From Candidatus Parcubacteria bacterium (GTDB lineage Bacteria; Patescibacteriota; Minisyncoccia; Phycocordibacterales; JAKAEA01), in NCBI GenBank assembly GCA_019661945.1, contig JAIFWI010000007.1, forward strand, positions 1 through 33,687: a stretch of 33,687 bases of DNA, read 5' to 3'. The position numbers and the translations under genes are program-made. This document shows positions 1 through 9,222 of the stretch, piece by piece. Position 1 is the first letter of the stretch, and each line of letters begins with the position of its first letter. Below the pieces are notes generated by a model. It made no database searches and was not told the origin of the DNA. It saw only the letters and a list, made by a program, of their open reading frames with translations.

Positions 1-137
1 TGGCAGCTGATGACGAAGCTCAAGCCGCAATTGATATGTATAATGGCAAGGAACTTGATGGCCGAAGATTAACAGTCAACGAAGCTCGGCCAAAAGAAGA
101 TCGTCCAAAACGCGACTTCAATAATCGAAACTATTAA
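1..137 (+). CDS. RNA-binding protein (RRM family), C-terminal fragment, truncated by window start
   Basis: Reads ..AADDEAQAAIDMYNGKELDGRRLTVNEARPKEDRPKRDFNNRNY*, typical of the end of an RRM fold (GKELDGRRLTVNEARP) with a basic tail. Confidence 0.8.
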   Translation, partial: AADDEAQAAIDMYNGKELDGRRLTVNEARPKEDRPKRDFNNRNY

Positions 138-148
138 ATTCAGCGTGC

Positions 149-154
149 TATAAT
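149..154 (+). promoter_or_regulatory. -10 box TATAAT (extended TGc), 6 nt upstream of ATPase ATG; probable leaderless start
   Basis: tgcTATAATcggagcATG. Confidence 0.6.
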
Positions 155-160
155 CGGAGC

Positions 161-2836
161 ATGGAGTGGCATGCGCTGACGAAAGAAGATGTCTTTGAAA
201 AATTTGAAACGACTGAACATGGTTTGAATCACGGACAGGTTGAAGAAAACATTCGCCTCTACGGTTTAAATGTTCTAGAAGAACCGCATCAGAAGAGTTA
301 TTTCAGAATTTTTTTCGAACAATTTGAAAGCCCGATAATTTATATATTGCTTGTAGCGGCAGTGATTGTTTTTGGTATGGGCGAAATTGCCGATGGGCTG
401 ATAATTCTGGCAGTTCTTATAGTTAATGCAGGTATAGGTGCCATCCAGGAAGGCCGGGCCAAAAATGCTTTTCAGGCTCTCAAACATTTTGTCAAAACCA
501 ATGCCACCGTCATCAGAAATGGAGTTGAGACTATTATTCCAGACTATGAAGTTGTTCCCGGCGATATACTTTTACTAAAGGAAGGGGATAAAGCTCCAGC
601 AGACGCTCGTCTTATTGAGGCTCAATCTTTAAAAGTTGATGAGTCTGCTTTGACCGGCGAGGCTGAACCTGTCCTTAAGGTCTCTGACATCATCGAAGGT
701 AAGGATATTCTTATCTCTGAACAAAAAAATATGGTGTTTAAAGGCACCTATAGTGTCGGTGGTTATGCTAAAGCTATTGCCGTAGCCACTGGTTCAGAGA
801 CATATATTGGCAAAATTTCAAAAGAACTTCAACATATTGACGCCGATGTGCCTTTGAAAGCAAGTATCAAAAGTCTTTCACGTCTCATTATTTTAATTGT
901 TTGTATTTTTTCTGCTCTTATTTTTATTCTTGGACTTTTGAAAGGTTTTGGTATTGAGGAAATGTTTACAATCGTTGTAGCTTTAGCTGTTTCAATTATC
1001 CCTGAAGGTTTGCCAGTAGTTGTGACGCTTATTCTTGCCACAGGAGTATATCGAATGAGTAAACGAAATGCCTTGGTAAAAAAATTACAGGCTGTTGAAG
1101 CTTTGGGGCAGGCAAAAATAATTGCTGTTGATAAGACTGGCACTATTACGTATAACCAGATGATGCTACGCTCTTTGTATGTAGATGATACCTTATACGA
1201 GGTAACAGGTGAAGGATATGAACCGCAGGGCGAAGTGAAACAATCAGGAAAAATTATTGAAAATCTCAATCACCCAGATATTATCCTTATGGGTAAAATT
1301 GCAGCTCTGACGGCTGTTGCCTCTGTAGCGTATTCTGATGAACATAAAGAATGGCGTCGGATCTCTGGTGATCCGACCGAGGCTGCTCTTTTGGTTTTCT
1401 CCCAAAAAATTGGTTTCAGTCGTGATGATTTATTACGTGAGCATCCTCAAGTGTTGGAAATTCCTTTTGATTCAAATCTAAAATATCATGCTTCAGTAAA
1501 TCTTGTTGATGAAAAGCCGTTTCTTTTTATAGCCGGTGCACCTGAGGCAATACTTTTACATACAACGCGTATCTGGGTTCAAGGCAAAGCTCTGCATTTT
1601 ACTGACCATGAGCATGAGAAAATTGATAAGGCTATGAAATCTATGTCTTCACGTGGCTTGCGGGTTTTGGCTCTGGGTATCAATACTCATGCTCCCCAAT
1701 CTCTTCAGCCTGGCATACTTCCGGATATTTGCTTGGTCGGACTCGTCGGTATTAGTGATAGTTTGCGACCGGAAGTTCATCAAGCCGTGGCTGATGCAAA
1801 AGAGGCTGGCGTAACGGTAGTTATGATTACGGGCGATCATGTTGAGACTGCGCGGGCTATTGGCCTCGAGGCTCAGATTTACAAAGAAGGAGGTGAAGTT
1901 ATTACCGGCCATGATTTACAGACGATGAATGATGAGACTCTTTTACCACATTTACCGGATGTCCGAATTTTTGCTCGAGTGACACCTGAACATAAATTAC
2001 GAATTATCAATTTATACAGAAAGCAGGGTGAAATTGTAGCTATGACTGGTGACGGCGTTAATGATGCATTATCACTGGCTGCAGCAGACCTCGGTATTGC
2101 TATGGGCAAAGGCGGTACCGAAGTGGCTAAGGGAGCAGCCGATATTGTTCTTCTTGATGATAACTTTGGCAGCATTGTGGCTGCTATTCGTGAAGGCAGA
2201 AATATTTACATGACCATTAAAAAAGTTCTGCTTTATTTATTTTCGACAAGTTTTGGTGAATTGTGCACCATCAGTGGCGCCTTGCTCCTTGGCTTTACTT
2301 TACCAATTACTGCCAGCCAAATTATTTGGTTGAATTTTATTACTGATGGATTTTTGGTTATTGCTCTGGCACTTGAGCCCCAAGATCCGGAATCTGTTTT
2401 GGCTAATAATAAAAATTACATAAAGCTTTTTGATAGGCGTATGTTTCGGCGGATGATTATTATTGGCTTAACTATGGCTATTGGCAGCCTCTTTGTCTTT
2501 AATTATTTTGAAGGTATAAGTTTTGTTAAAGCTTCAACTATGACTCTGACAGTGCTCGCGGTCATGCAGTGGTTTAACGCATTCAACTGTCGTTCAGAAA
2601 TTGAATCAGTCTTTAAACAGAATCCTTTTAGAAATTCTTACTTAGCTGGAGCAATAGTAGTTGTTATTCTGCTTCAGCTTGCAGCTTTATATGTTCCTTT
2701 TATGCAACAAATTTTACACACAACAGGTTTGACCTTAGGTGACTGGATCTGGGTGGTGGCGATAAGTAGTATTATAATTATTGTCGAGGAATTCCGTAAA
2801 TATTTTTGTCGAAATATATTTAAAGGGGACGCTTAG
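161..2836 (+). CDS. Cation-transporting P-type ATPase (Ca2+/SERCA-PMCA-like)
   Basis: ORF 891 aa with DKTGTIT phosphorylation motif, TGES-like DESALTGEAEPV, MITGDHVETARAIG, TGDGVNDALSLAAADLGIAMG and a C-terminal cation ATPase membrane region. Confidence 0.95.
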   Translation: MEWHALTKEDVFEKFETTEHGLNHGQVEENIRLYGLNVLEEPHQKSYFRIFFEQFESPIIYILLVAAVIVFGMGEIADGLIILAVLIVNAGIGAIQEGRAKNAFQALKHFVKTNATVIRNGVETIIPDYEVVPGDILLLKEGDKAPADARLIEAQSLKVDESALTGEAEPVLKVSDIIEGKDILISEQKNMVFKGTYSVGGYAKAIAVATGSETYIGKISKELQHIDADVPLKASIKSLSRLIILIVCIFSALIFILGLLKGFGIEEMFTIVVALAVSIIPEGLPVVVTLILATGVYRMSKRNALVKKLQAVEALGQAKIIAVDKTGTITYNQMMLRSLYVDDTLYEVTGEGYEPQGEVKQSGKIIENLNHPDIILMGKIAALTAVASVAYSDEHKEWRRISGDPTEAALLVFSQKIGFSRDDLLREHPQVLEIPFDSNLKYHASVNLVDEKPFLFIAGAPEAILLHTTRIWVQGKALHFTDHEHEKIDKAMKSMSSRGLRVLALGINTHAPQSLQPGILPDICLVGLVGISDSLRPEVHQAVADAKEAGVTVVMITGDHVETARAIGLEAQIYKEGGEVITGHDLQTMNDETLLPHLPDVRIFARVTPEHKLRIINLYRKQGEIVAMTGDGVNDALSLAAADLGIAMGKGGTEVAKGAADIVLLDDNFGSIVAAIREGRNIYMTIKKVLLYLFSTSFGELCTISGALLLGFTLPITASQIIWLNFITDGFLVIALALEPQDPESVLANNKNYIKLFDRRMFRRMIIIGLTMAIGSLFVFNYFEGISFVKASTMTLTVLAVMQWFNAFNCRSEIESVFKQNPFRNSYLAGAIVVVILLQLAALYVPFMQQILHTTGLTLGDWIWVVAISSIIIIVEEFRKYFCRNIFKGDA

Positions 2837-3518
2837 AAGGTAAGCCAGGCCGGCGGGGGTATTTTTCATCGGTCGCTCTCATTTTTTCAATAAGAACGAG
2901 ACAACGTCCTTGAAGTCCTGAGATGGTAATAGGCACTATTTTTTTAATTTTTCCTCCAAGAATTTCTAAAGCATCTTTAGCCTCGGTTATTTCTTCTGGA
3001 TTATTCATTTTTTGAGCAATACACAATCCTCCGACTCTAAGAAAAGGTAGAGCATATTCGATAAGTATTGAAAGGTGAGCAACAGCTCGAGCGGTAACAA
3101 CATCATACTGTTCCCGGTATTTTGGATCGTGACCGAAATCTTCAGCTCGTCCATGAACTGCCTGTATATCGTGAAGTTTGAGTTTAGCAATACAATATTC
3201 AAGAAAAGATACTTTCTTGGCCACTGCTTCAAGAAGGGTGATCTTAATTTCCGGTCGGACAATTTTCACTGGAATTCCGGGAAATCCAGCTCCCGAGCCG
3301 ATATCCAGAAGCATGTGAGTATTTGCAGCCAGAACTATGGCAACAGTTAATGAATCAAGGAAATGCTTAATTACGACATTTTCCTCCCCAGTAATATTCG
3401 TCAAATTAACATTTTTATTCCATGCTTCGAGATCATTGTAATATGTTTCAAATACTTTTATCTGAGCTTTTGTAAGCGAGATACCAAGGGTATGTGCTTC
3501 TACTTGAAGTTCTTTCAT
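2820..3518 (-). CDS. rsmG: 16S rRNA (guanine527-N7)-methyltransferase RsmG
   Basis: ORF 232 aa with NLTNITGEENVVIKHFLDSL, LLDIGSGAGFPGIPVKI, VTARAVAHLSILIEYALPFLRVGG. 3' end overlaps the convergent ATPase. Confidence 0.93.
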   Translation of the reverse strand: MKELQVEAHTLGISLTKAQIKVFETYYNDLEAWNKNVNLTNITGEENVVIKHFLDSLTVAIVLAANTHMLLDIGSGAGFPGIPVKIVRPEIKITLLEAVAKKVSFLEYCIAKLKLHDIQAVHGRAEDFGHDPKYREQYDVVTARAVAHLSILIEYALPFLRVGGLCIAQKMNNPEEITEAKDALEILGGKIKKIVPITISGLQGRCLVLIEKMRATDEKYPRRPGLPSKRPL

Positions 3519-3550
3519 TGTGATGTTGCTATGCTCCTACTATAATACAT

Positions 3551-4264
3551 ATGAGCAGGTATTGTAAGCCTTTTTGTAAGTTCAAAATTAATTTGACGTC
3601 ACCAACTATGTCTTCGTATATCATGAAAAAAATAAGTTTTACCGTTGCCGATGGAGCCATAACCATTGCTGGAAATTATTGGCAAGGAAAAGGCGAACGA
3701 GCTCTGGTATTGCTGCATATGATGCCAGCAACAAAAGAAAGCTGGAATGTATGTGCCGAAGCATTCAATAAAGTAGGATATGATGTTCTTGCCATTGATT
3801 TACGAGGCCATGGAGAATCGGGTGGCGGAGTATATACCAATTTTAAAGATCAGGATCATCAGACTTCCGAACAAGATGTAGAAGGAGCGCGGATGTGGTT
3901 TGAGGATCGAGGTATACATCCAGAAAACATATATATTGGCGGGGCATCAATTGGCGCAAATCTCGCAATTCAGTATTTGGCTAAGCACTCTGAATGCAAA
4001 GCAATATTTTGTCTTTCAGCAGGACTCCGATATCGTGGGATTGAAACTCTTCCTTTGGTACGCAGACTTGAAGCTGCGCAGAAAATATTTCTTGCGGCTG
4101 CAAAAGATGATGAACGGGTGCCTGATGCTGCTATGCAGACAGAAGAGTTATATAGTGCTGCGACAGCCGAAAAACAACTGAAGATATTCGAAACAGGTGG
4201 TCACGGTACTGATATGTTCAATGAACATCCTGATCTCATCAATCTCATTATTAGTTATCTCTAA
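3551..4264 (+). CDS. Alpha/beta hydrolase (serine aminopeptidase/dienelactone-hydrolase-like)
   Basis: ALVLLHMMPATKESW, DLRGHGES, GGASIGANLA nucleophile elbow, C-terminal GGHG. Start could be 3608 or 3623. Confidence 0.85.
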   Translation: MSRYCKPFCKFKINLTSPTMSSYIMKKISFTVADGAITIAGNYWQGKGERALVLLHMMPATKESWNVCAEAFNKVGYDVLAIDLRGHGESGGGVYTNFKDQDHQTSEQDVEGARMWFEDRGIHPENIYIGGASIGANLAIQYLAKHSECKAIFCLSAGLRYRGIETLPLVRRLEAAQKIFLAAAKDDERVPDAAMQTEELYSAATAEKQLKIFETGGHGTDMFNEHPDLINLIISYL

Positions 4265-4269
4265 CTCTT

Positions 4270-4806
4270 ATGAAAATATCAAAGGCATTACCTCAATTCG
4301 AAGAAGAACCTTCGCTTTTTGTTGTAACAGGAAAGCAAGACGCGGCTTTTTACAAAGCATACGATGGCACTATTGAACAAATCGGAGAGATTAAAATTCC
4401 CACACCCCATTACTCAGACCGTGAAGGTCATTACCGGATGAAAGCCGGCGGTGCTGTGCCAAGTACCGGTGGATATGAGAGGCGAGATGATGTTGTAATC
4501 AGAGATTTCATTCATGAACTCAAATCACACCTGAAAAGTATGCATGCCAGCGATTATTCAAAAATGTATGTTTTCACACCATCCAAAGTAAAAAATACTA
4601 TTGCTGAGGCAGTGCCCGGACATTTACGCCGAAAAACGGCCGCGGTCATTGAGGGAAACTATTTTAAATCATCACCACTTGAGTTACTCCAAAAAGTAGC
4701 TTCAATCACAGCTGCTTCACAGATATTCATAAATCCTGAAGCGCGTAGAATTCTTGATCGTTCGCGTCAGGCTCGCCGTAGAATCCGAAGTCATTCGAAA
4801 GATTAG
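4270..4806 (+). CDS. Host-attachment-protein-like / baeRF-family-like protein
   Basis: ORF 178 aa; layout FVVTGKQDAAFYKAYDG..., YERRDDVVIRDFIHELKSHL, KMYVFTPSKVKNTIAEAVPGHLRRKTAAVIEGNYFKSSPLELLQ resembles the host_attach/baeRF fold. Confidence 0.5.
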   Translation: MKISKALPQFEEEPSLFVVTGKQDAAFYKAYDGTIEQIGEIKIPTPHYSDREGHYRMKAGGAVPSTGGYERRDDVVIRDFIHELKSHLKSMHASDYSKMYVFTPSKVKNTIAEAVPGHLRRKTAAVIEGNYFKSSPLELLQKVASITAASQIFINPEARRILDRSRQARRRIRSHSKD

Positions 4807-4829
4807 ATCCATTACGCGTCATTAAGTGT

Positions 4830-5096
4830 ATGATGGCTATTCTGTCTCGATTTCAGCAGAAGCTCAGGAAGCTTGATGTATCTTCAAGCTATGCATTTTA
4901 TGTTGGTTTAGGTGCAATTACCGTCTCATGCATAGTTACCGTCGTCACTTTTTTTAAGTTGTGGATTTTAGAAGATACCAGTCTGTGGATTTCGCTGCTT
5001 ATCTCAATCATTGTTTTTTACATTTTCACTGAACTATATACATTTCTAGCATTATGGACATTACGATTTTTTGAGAATCAAGAAAATGAATTATGA
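4830..5096 (+). CDS. Small membrane protein, unknown function (2 TM)
   Basis: 88 aa with two hydrophobic segments; stop overlaps the next start (ATGA). Confidence 0.6.
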   Translation: MMAILSRFQQKLRKLDVSSSYAFYVGLGAITVSCIVTVVTFFKLWILEDTSLWISLLISIIVFYIFTELYTFLALWTLRFFENQENEL

Positions 5097-5341
5097 AAGA
5101 CGATAATCATAAAGGAAAGATGACCGTATCCGAAGCGGGCCGAAAAGGTGGCCAGCGGACAGTTGAAACTCAGGGCCATGATTTCTATCATCATATTGGC
5201 AAAAAAGGCGGTGAAAGCAGGAAAAAAACCTTAGGACATGAAGGCTATGTTGAATTAGGCCGTCGCGGCGGCCAGACAGTTTCTCGCCGCCGCGGTCCAG
5301 AATTTTACCAGGAAATAGGCCGGAAAGGGGGCTCTTCATAG
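5093..5341 (+). CDS. KGG-repeat stress-induced protein (YciG/GsiB-like)
   Basis: Four imperfect repeats: EAGRKGGQ, HIGKKGGE, ELGRRGGQ, EIGRKGGS. Confidence 0.85.
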   Translation: MKDDNHKGKMTVSEAGRKGGQRTVETQGHDFYHHIGKKGGESRKKTLGHEGYVELGRRGGQTVSRRRGPEFYQEIGRKGGSS

Positions 5342-5372
5342 ATTCTTAATCTTTGCCTTGTATAGTTAAGCC

Positions 5373-5630
5373 ATGCCAACAATACACAATAATTTTTTGA
5401 CCGCCTACGATTCATTTGTCAACGAAATTTTCCTTTATTTCTTTACTAAAACTCTTCAGCGAGATGCTGCCAAGAGTCTAACACAAGAGGTTTTTACTAA
5501 AACCTGGAACGATCTTTCAGAACAGTCTGAGATGCACACTGCCGGACTATCACTGCGAAATATCCATAAACTTTTAAAGCAGAACGCTGAATCGATCTGT
5601 CTCAATCAAGAACTTTCTTTCGCGATGTAA
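5373..5630 (+). CDS. Short sigma-70 region-2-like protein (no region 4)
   Basis: AYDSFVNEIFLYFFTKTLQRDAAKSLTQEVFTKTWNDL matches the ECF sigma2 pattern (..DLTQEVFLRVW..). TATAGT at 5361-5366 precedes the ATG. Confidence 0.5.
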   Translation: MPTIHNNFLTAYDSFVNEIFLYFFTKTLQRDAAKSLTQEVFTKTWNDLSEQSEMHTAGLSLRNIHKLLKQNAESICLNQELSFAM

Positions 5631-5988
5631 GAAAAGCTACCTTTCTATATAGTTCACTGAGATTAAATGGCTTGGCAATAAAACCTTGGACGCCCATTTC
5701 TTTGGCAACTTTTTTGGCAGTTGGATGGGCTGAGGTTAGAATAATGGGGATTGCAGAAAATGATTTATGCTTTTTAATGTCTCGAATTACATCCCGTCCG
5801 TCAACACCTGATAGGAGTAGATCAAGCAGGATAAGATCAGGCTTGAATTTTTTGATGGTCTCCATACATTTTTTGGCCTTTAAAATTGGTTGGACAGCAT
5901 AACCTTCCATCTCGAGTGCCAGAGACAGAGCGTCACTTATAGCTTCGTCATCCTCAATGATAAGAATTTTTTTCATAAATTTTTTCAC
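5602..5988 (-). CDS. Response regulator, stand-alone receiver domain
   Basis: KKILIIEDDEAISDAL, LILLDLLLSGVDG, IILTSAHPT, GFIAKPF. Likely start 5976 or 5988. Confidence 0.92.
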   Translation of the reverse strand: MKKFMKKILIIEDDEAISDALSLALEMEGYAVQPILKAKKCMETIKKFKPDLILLDLLLSGVDGRDVIRDIKKHKSFSAIPIILTSAHPTAKKVAKEMGVQGFIAKPFNLSELYRKVAFLTSRKKVLD

Positions 5989-7646
5989 TAACTTAGTGGT
6001 AAGGTAAAAATAAAAACTGAACCCTTGCCCCTGGCCTTTTCAACCCAAATTTTGCCTTTGTGCCGACTAATAATCTCTTGTGAAATATATAATCCCATAC
6101 CAAGTCCTGGATAAGTGTCATCTTTTTCCACCTGATAAAATCGTTCAAAGATTTTTTGTTCCTCTTCCTTTTTAATGCCAATTCCAAAATCACGGATAAT
6201 CACTCGGATGTCATGGTCATTTCTTTCAGCCCGAATGATAATTTTCTTGCCATCAGGCGAATATTTTATGGCATTGGTAATGAGATTTATCAATACCTGG
6301 CTCAGACGTTCTCTGTCCCCATAGACTATTATCTCAGCATTTTTGACCTTAATCTCAATTGTATGATCGGTCGTCGCGGAAAGTTCATGAACTGTTTCTT
6401 TGATAAGTTGAATAATATTAAAGTTGTCCATTCTGAAATCAAGCTTACCGGCTTGGATTTTCGAAATATTAAGAAGGTCAGCGATGAGTGTTCCAAGTTT
6501 ATGAATCTGATTTTCCATGACCGCCAGCATTTTGCTGAATTCTTTGTGACCTTTTTCTGTCAGCTGACGTTCTAAGAGGTCTCGATAAATTTTTAGACTT
6601 GTCACTGGTGTTTTTAATTCATGGCTGGCCATGCTGATAAAGTTGTCTTTACGTGATTCCATTTCTCGGAGCCGTGCTTCAATCTGTTTTCGCTCTTCAA
6701 TTTCATGAGAAGCATTTTGGTAGAGTAGGGAATTTTCTACAGCAATTGATGCCCGAGACGAAAGTTTCTCGGCAGTTTCCAAATCAAGTTGAGTATAGTG
6801 CCGTCGCGATTCTGATGAAACTAAGGTGATAGCGCCGATAGTCTTTTTATGAGCCATAATTGGCACCATGATGACTGATGTAAATCCGATCTTTCGAAGC
6901 AGTGCTAAATGGCGTGGATTTTTAGCAGCTTGAGCAATAGCTTTGTCGGGTATATAGGAATACAATTCTGACGTACCGTTCTGAATTACTTTACCTAATC
7001 CACTTGTGGTGTCTTTAATATTAGATGGATACTGTTTTCGTACCAAACGCGCCCACTTCACTTTTTTGGGGTCTTTATGAATGACAGCAATATTCTCAAG
7101 GGTAGTACCATCTTTAACAAGATCAATGACGCACCAGTCTGCAATACGCGGTACGGCTAACTGCGCAACCTTTTGCAATGTCGTACGGTAGTCAAGTGAT
7201 GATGAAAAAGCTTTCACTGCTCCTGAGAGGAAGCGGAGGTTGTATTCTATATGCTTATGCGTAGTGATATCTTTATTAAAACCAATAGTTCCAATAAGGC
7301 CGTCCTTTGAATTTCTGATTTGGCGGATAGAAGAAAGGACGAAAATTCTGGTGCCATCTTTTTTATATTGGACAATTTCACCTTCCCATTGACCTTTTGC
7401 CCTGATAATGTCACGATAGGCGTCAATAGTAGAGTTAAGTAGGCGAGATTTGAGAAGCTCGGTTTCTTTTTTGCCCAAAGCCTCGCTTTTTTTCCAGCCA
7501 TAAAGGCGTTCAGCGGCTTTATTCCAGACTAATATCTGACCTTTTGCATCGACCGCGATTACCGCGTCAGGAAGGTTTTCAATATCAAAACTATGGGTAA
7601 TGTCGTAAACCGCTAATTCTTGTGATGGTAAAAGTACTTTTTTCAT
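5988..7646 (-). CDS. PAS-GAF sensor histidine kinase (HisKA-HATPase_c)
   Basis: PAS (AVIAVDAKGQILVWNKAAERLYGW), GAF, H-box MASHELKTPVTSLK, N-box NLITNAIKYSPDG, G-box GLGMGLYIS. Confidence 0.95.
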   Translation of the reverse strand: MKKVLLPSQELAVYDITHSFDIENLPDAVIAVDAKGQILVWNKAAERLYGWKKSEALGKKETELLKSRLLNSTIDAYRDIIRAKGQWEGEIVQYKKDGTRIFVLSSIRQIRNSKDGLIGTIGFNKDITTHKHIEYNLRFLSGAVKAFSSSLDYRTTLQKVAQLAVPRIADWCVIDLVKDGTTLENIAVIHKDPKKVKWARLVRKQYPSNIKDTTSGLGKVIQNGTSELYSYIPDKAIAQAAKNPRHLALLRKIGFTSVIMVPIMAHKKTIGAITLVSSESRRHYTQLDLETAEKLSSRASIAVENSLLYQNASHEIEERKQIEARLREMESRKDNFISMASHELKTPVTSLKIYRDLLERQLTEKGHKEFSKMLAVMENQIHKLGTLIADLLNISKIQAGKLDFRMDNFNIIQLIKETVHELSATTDHTIEIKVKNAEIIVYGDRERLSQVLINLITNAIKYSPDGKKIIIRAERNDHDIRVIIRDFGIGIKKEEEQKIFERFYQVEKDDTYPGLGMGLYISQEIISRHKGKIWVEKARGKGSVFIFTLPLS

Positions 7647-7686
7647 CGTACTATTGATATATTCGTCTTAAATCATAGCATGTTCC

Positions 7687-8379
7687 ATGAAGATACTTCT
7701 TATTGAAGATGACCAGGCACTCAATAGTTCTCTTAAAGCAAGCCTTGAACATGAAGGGTATGCCGTGACTCCGTTTTTGGATGGGGCTAAGGCCCTCAAG
7801 CACCTTCTTTTGAATTCCATGGATTATGACATGGTTATTGTCGACTGGATGCTGCCCGGAAAAAGTGGTGTGGAAATCTGTAAAGAGGCTCGGGAACGGA
7901 AAGTCCAGATTCCTATGCTCATGCTTACCGGCAAGGATGCTACGACCGATAAGGTAAACGCTCTCGATTCAGGTGCGGATGACTATCTGACTAAACCCTT
8001 TTCTTTGGATGAACTTTTAGCCAGGGTCAGAGCACTAATGCGACGTCCAAAACAAGCCTTAAAAAATGAACTCGCTTGCGGAAATATTATCTTAAATATA
8101 AGCACACGTAAAGTCTATTGTTCAAATAAAGAGGTACAGCTGACATTGAAAGAATTCAACATTTTGGAGTACTTTATCCGTCATCCCAATCAGGTCTTAA
8201 CTCGGGATGAAGTCTTGGATCATGTTTGGGATTATAATTTCAGCTCATTTTCAAATATTATGGATGTTCATATTAATAATTTACGAAAAAAGTTAAAAAA
8301 AGCCGGAGATAGTGCTAGTATTGAAACGGTCAGAGGAGTAGGATACAGACTTAAAGTGATTGAAAATAAAAATGACTGA
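7687..8379 (+). CDS. OmpR/PhoB-family response regulator
   Basis: Receiver (LLIEDDQALN, IVDWMLPGKSG, LTGKDA, YLTKPF) plus winged helix (LTLKEFNILEYFIRHPNQVLTRDEVLDHVWDYNF..VRGVGYRL). Confidence 0.95.
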   Translation: MKILLIEDDQALNSSLKASLEHEGYAVTPFLDGAKALKHLLLNSMDYDMVIVDWMLPGKSGVEICKEARERKVQIPMLMLTGKDATTDKVNALDSGADDYLTKPFSLDELLARVRALMRRPKQALKNELACGNIILNISTRKVYCSNKEVQLTLKEFNILEYFIRHPNQVLTRDEVLDHVWDYNFSSFSNIMDVHINNLRKKLKKAGDSASIETVRGVGYRLKVIENKND

Positions 8380-8575
8380 AGAACGGCAAAAATTAATGGA
8401 TATGCTGCATGATATGCGCTCACCCTTGGCGGCACTCGTTTTGAGCCTCGATCTTCTGGAAACTCAAAAAGCCGGAACGCTCAATAAAATGCAGACTCAG
8501 CTCTTGTCCTCTATGCGTCAGTCTGTTGAAAAACTCCGGCATACTATTGATCAATCGGTACTATCTCAGGTATAA
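8372..8575 (+). CDS. DHp (HisKA)-only histidine kinase fragment/phosphotransfer-like protein
   Basis: MTEERQKLMDMLHDMRSPLAALVLSLDLLE... has an H-box (HDMRSPL) and no ATPase domain before the stop; overlaps the OmpR regulator stop by 8 bp. A TTG start at 8360 is also possible. Confidence 0.65.
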   Translation: MTEERQKLMDMLHDMRSPLAALVLSLDLLETQKAGTLNKMQTQLLSSMRQSVEKLRHTIDQSVLSQV

Positions 8576-8606
8576 TAGAGTCATTACTAAATAAAACTCT
8601 ACTTTA

Positions 8607-8876
8607 ATGCGATTAGGATTTGTTGTTATGCTTGTCGGTGTGCTCTTCCTCTTTAAAAATGTAGGATTAATGTCTGAACTGCAATGGGATATCATTTGGC
8701 CGGTGATTGTTTTGCTTATTGGTATCTCAATGGTTTTAAGGCACAGTTGCCGCTGTGGCCGCTTCGATTGCATGCATTGCCGAGGTGATGGATTTAAAAA
8801 GTGGAAAGGCACATGCAATTGTGATTGCGGTGTTTGCAAAAATTGTGTCAACGAGCCCAACCAGCCAATGCGATAA
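8607..8876 (+). CDS. Small membrane protein with Cys-rich C-terminal tail (LiaI/DUF5668-like TM pair)
   Basis: Two TM segments (GFVVMLVGVLFLFKNVGL; DIIWPVIVLLIGISMVL) then nine Cys in HSCRCGRFDCMHCRGDGFKKWKGTCNCDCGVCKNC. Confidence 0.65.
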   Translation: MRLGFVVMLVGVLFLFKNVGLMSELQWDIIWPVIVLLIGISMVLRHSCRCGRFDCMHCRGDGFKKWKGTCNCDCGVCKNCVNEPNQPMR

Positions 8877-8915
8877 GTCATTGACTTTTATATAAGTAAA
8901 TACTAATATAAGCAC

Positions 8916-9212
8916 ATGACTGACATGTGCGATAAAATTCAGCAATTAGGCAAAGGAATCTCCAGTCCTTCGCGTTATAAAATTTTAGAGCTTTTGATGA
9001 GCGGTCCAAAGACCGTAACCGAGCTCGTAGACAGTATTGGCTTAACTCAGCCTGCTGTATCACAACATTTAGCCACGCTCAAATCATGTGAGCTTGTTGA
9101 AAGTATCAAGAAGGGCCAGGAAGTGTATTATTCGCTCCATGCCAAACATATGCTTCATATTTTGCGTAGTCTAACGTCAGATGTAGAGAAGTGTAAGAAA
9201 GTTACAAGCTAA
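8916..9212 (+). CDS. ArsR-family HTH transcriptional regulator
   Basis: SSPSRYKILELLMSGPKTVTELVDSIGLTQPAVSQHLATLKSCELVESIKKGQEVYYSL. Confidence 0.92.
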   Translation: MTDMCDKIQQLGKGISSPSRYKILELLMSGPKTVTELVDSIGLTQPAVSQHLATLKSCELVESIKKGQEVYYSLHAKHMLHILRSLTSDVEKCKKVTS

Positions 9213-9222
9213 TTATTTAAAT

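Noticed and set aside
829-1269. 146-aa antisense ORF (and others such as 1649-1912, 1879-2175) within the P-type ATPase
   Set aside because: Antisense shadows of a clear coding gene with no motifs or initiation signals.
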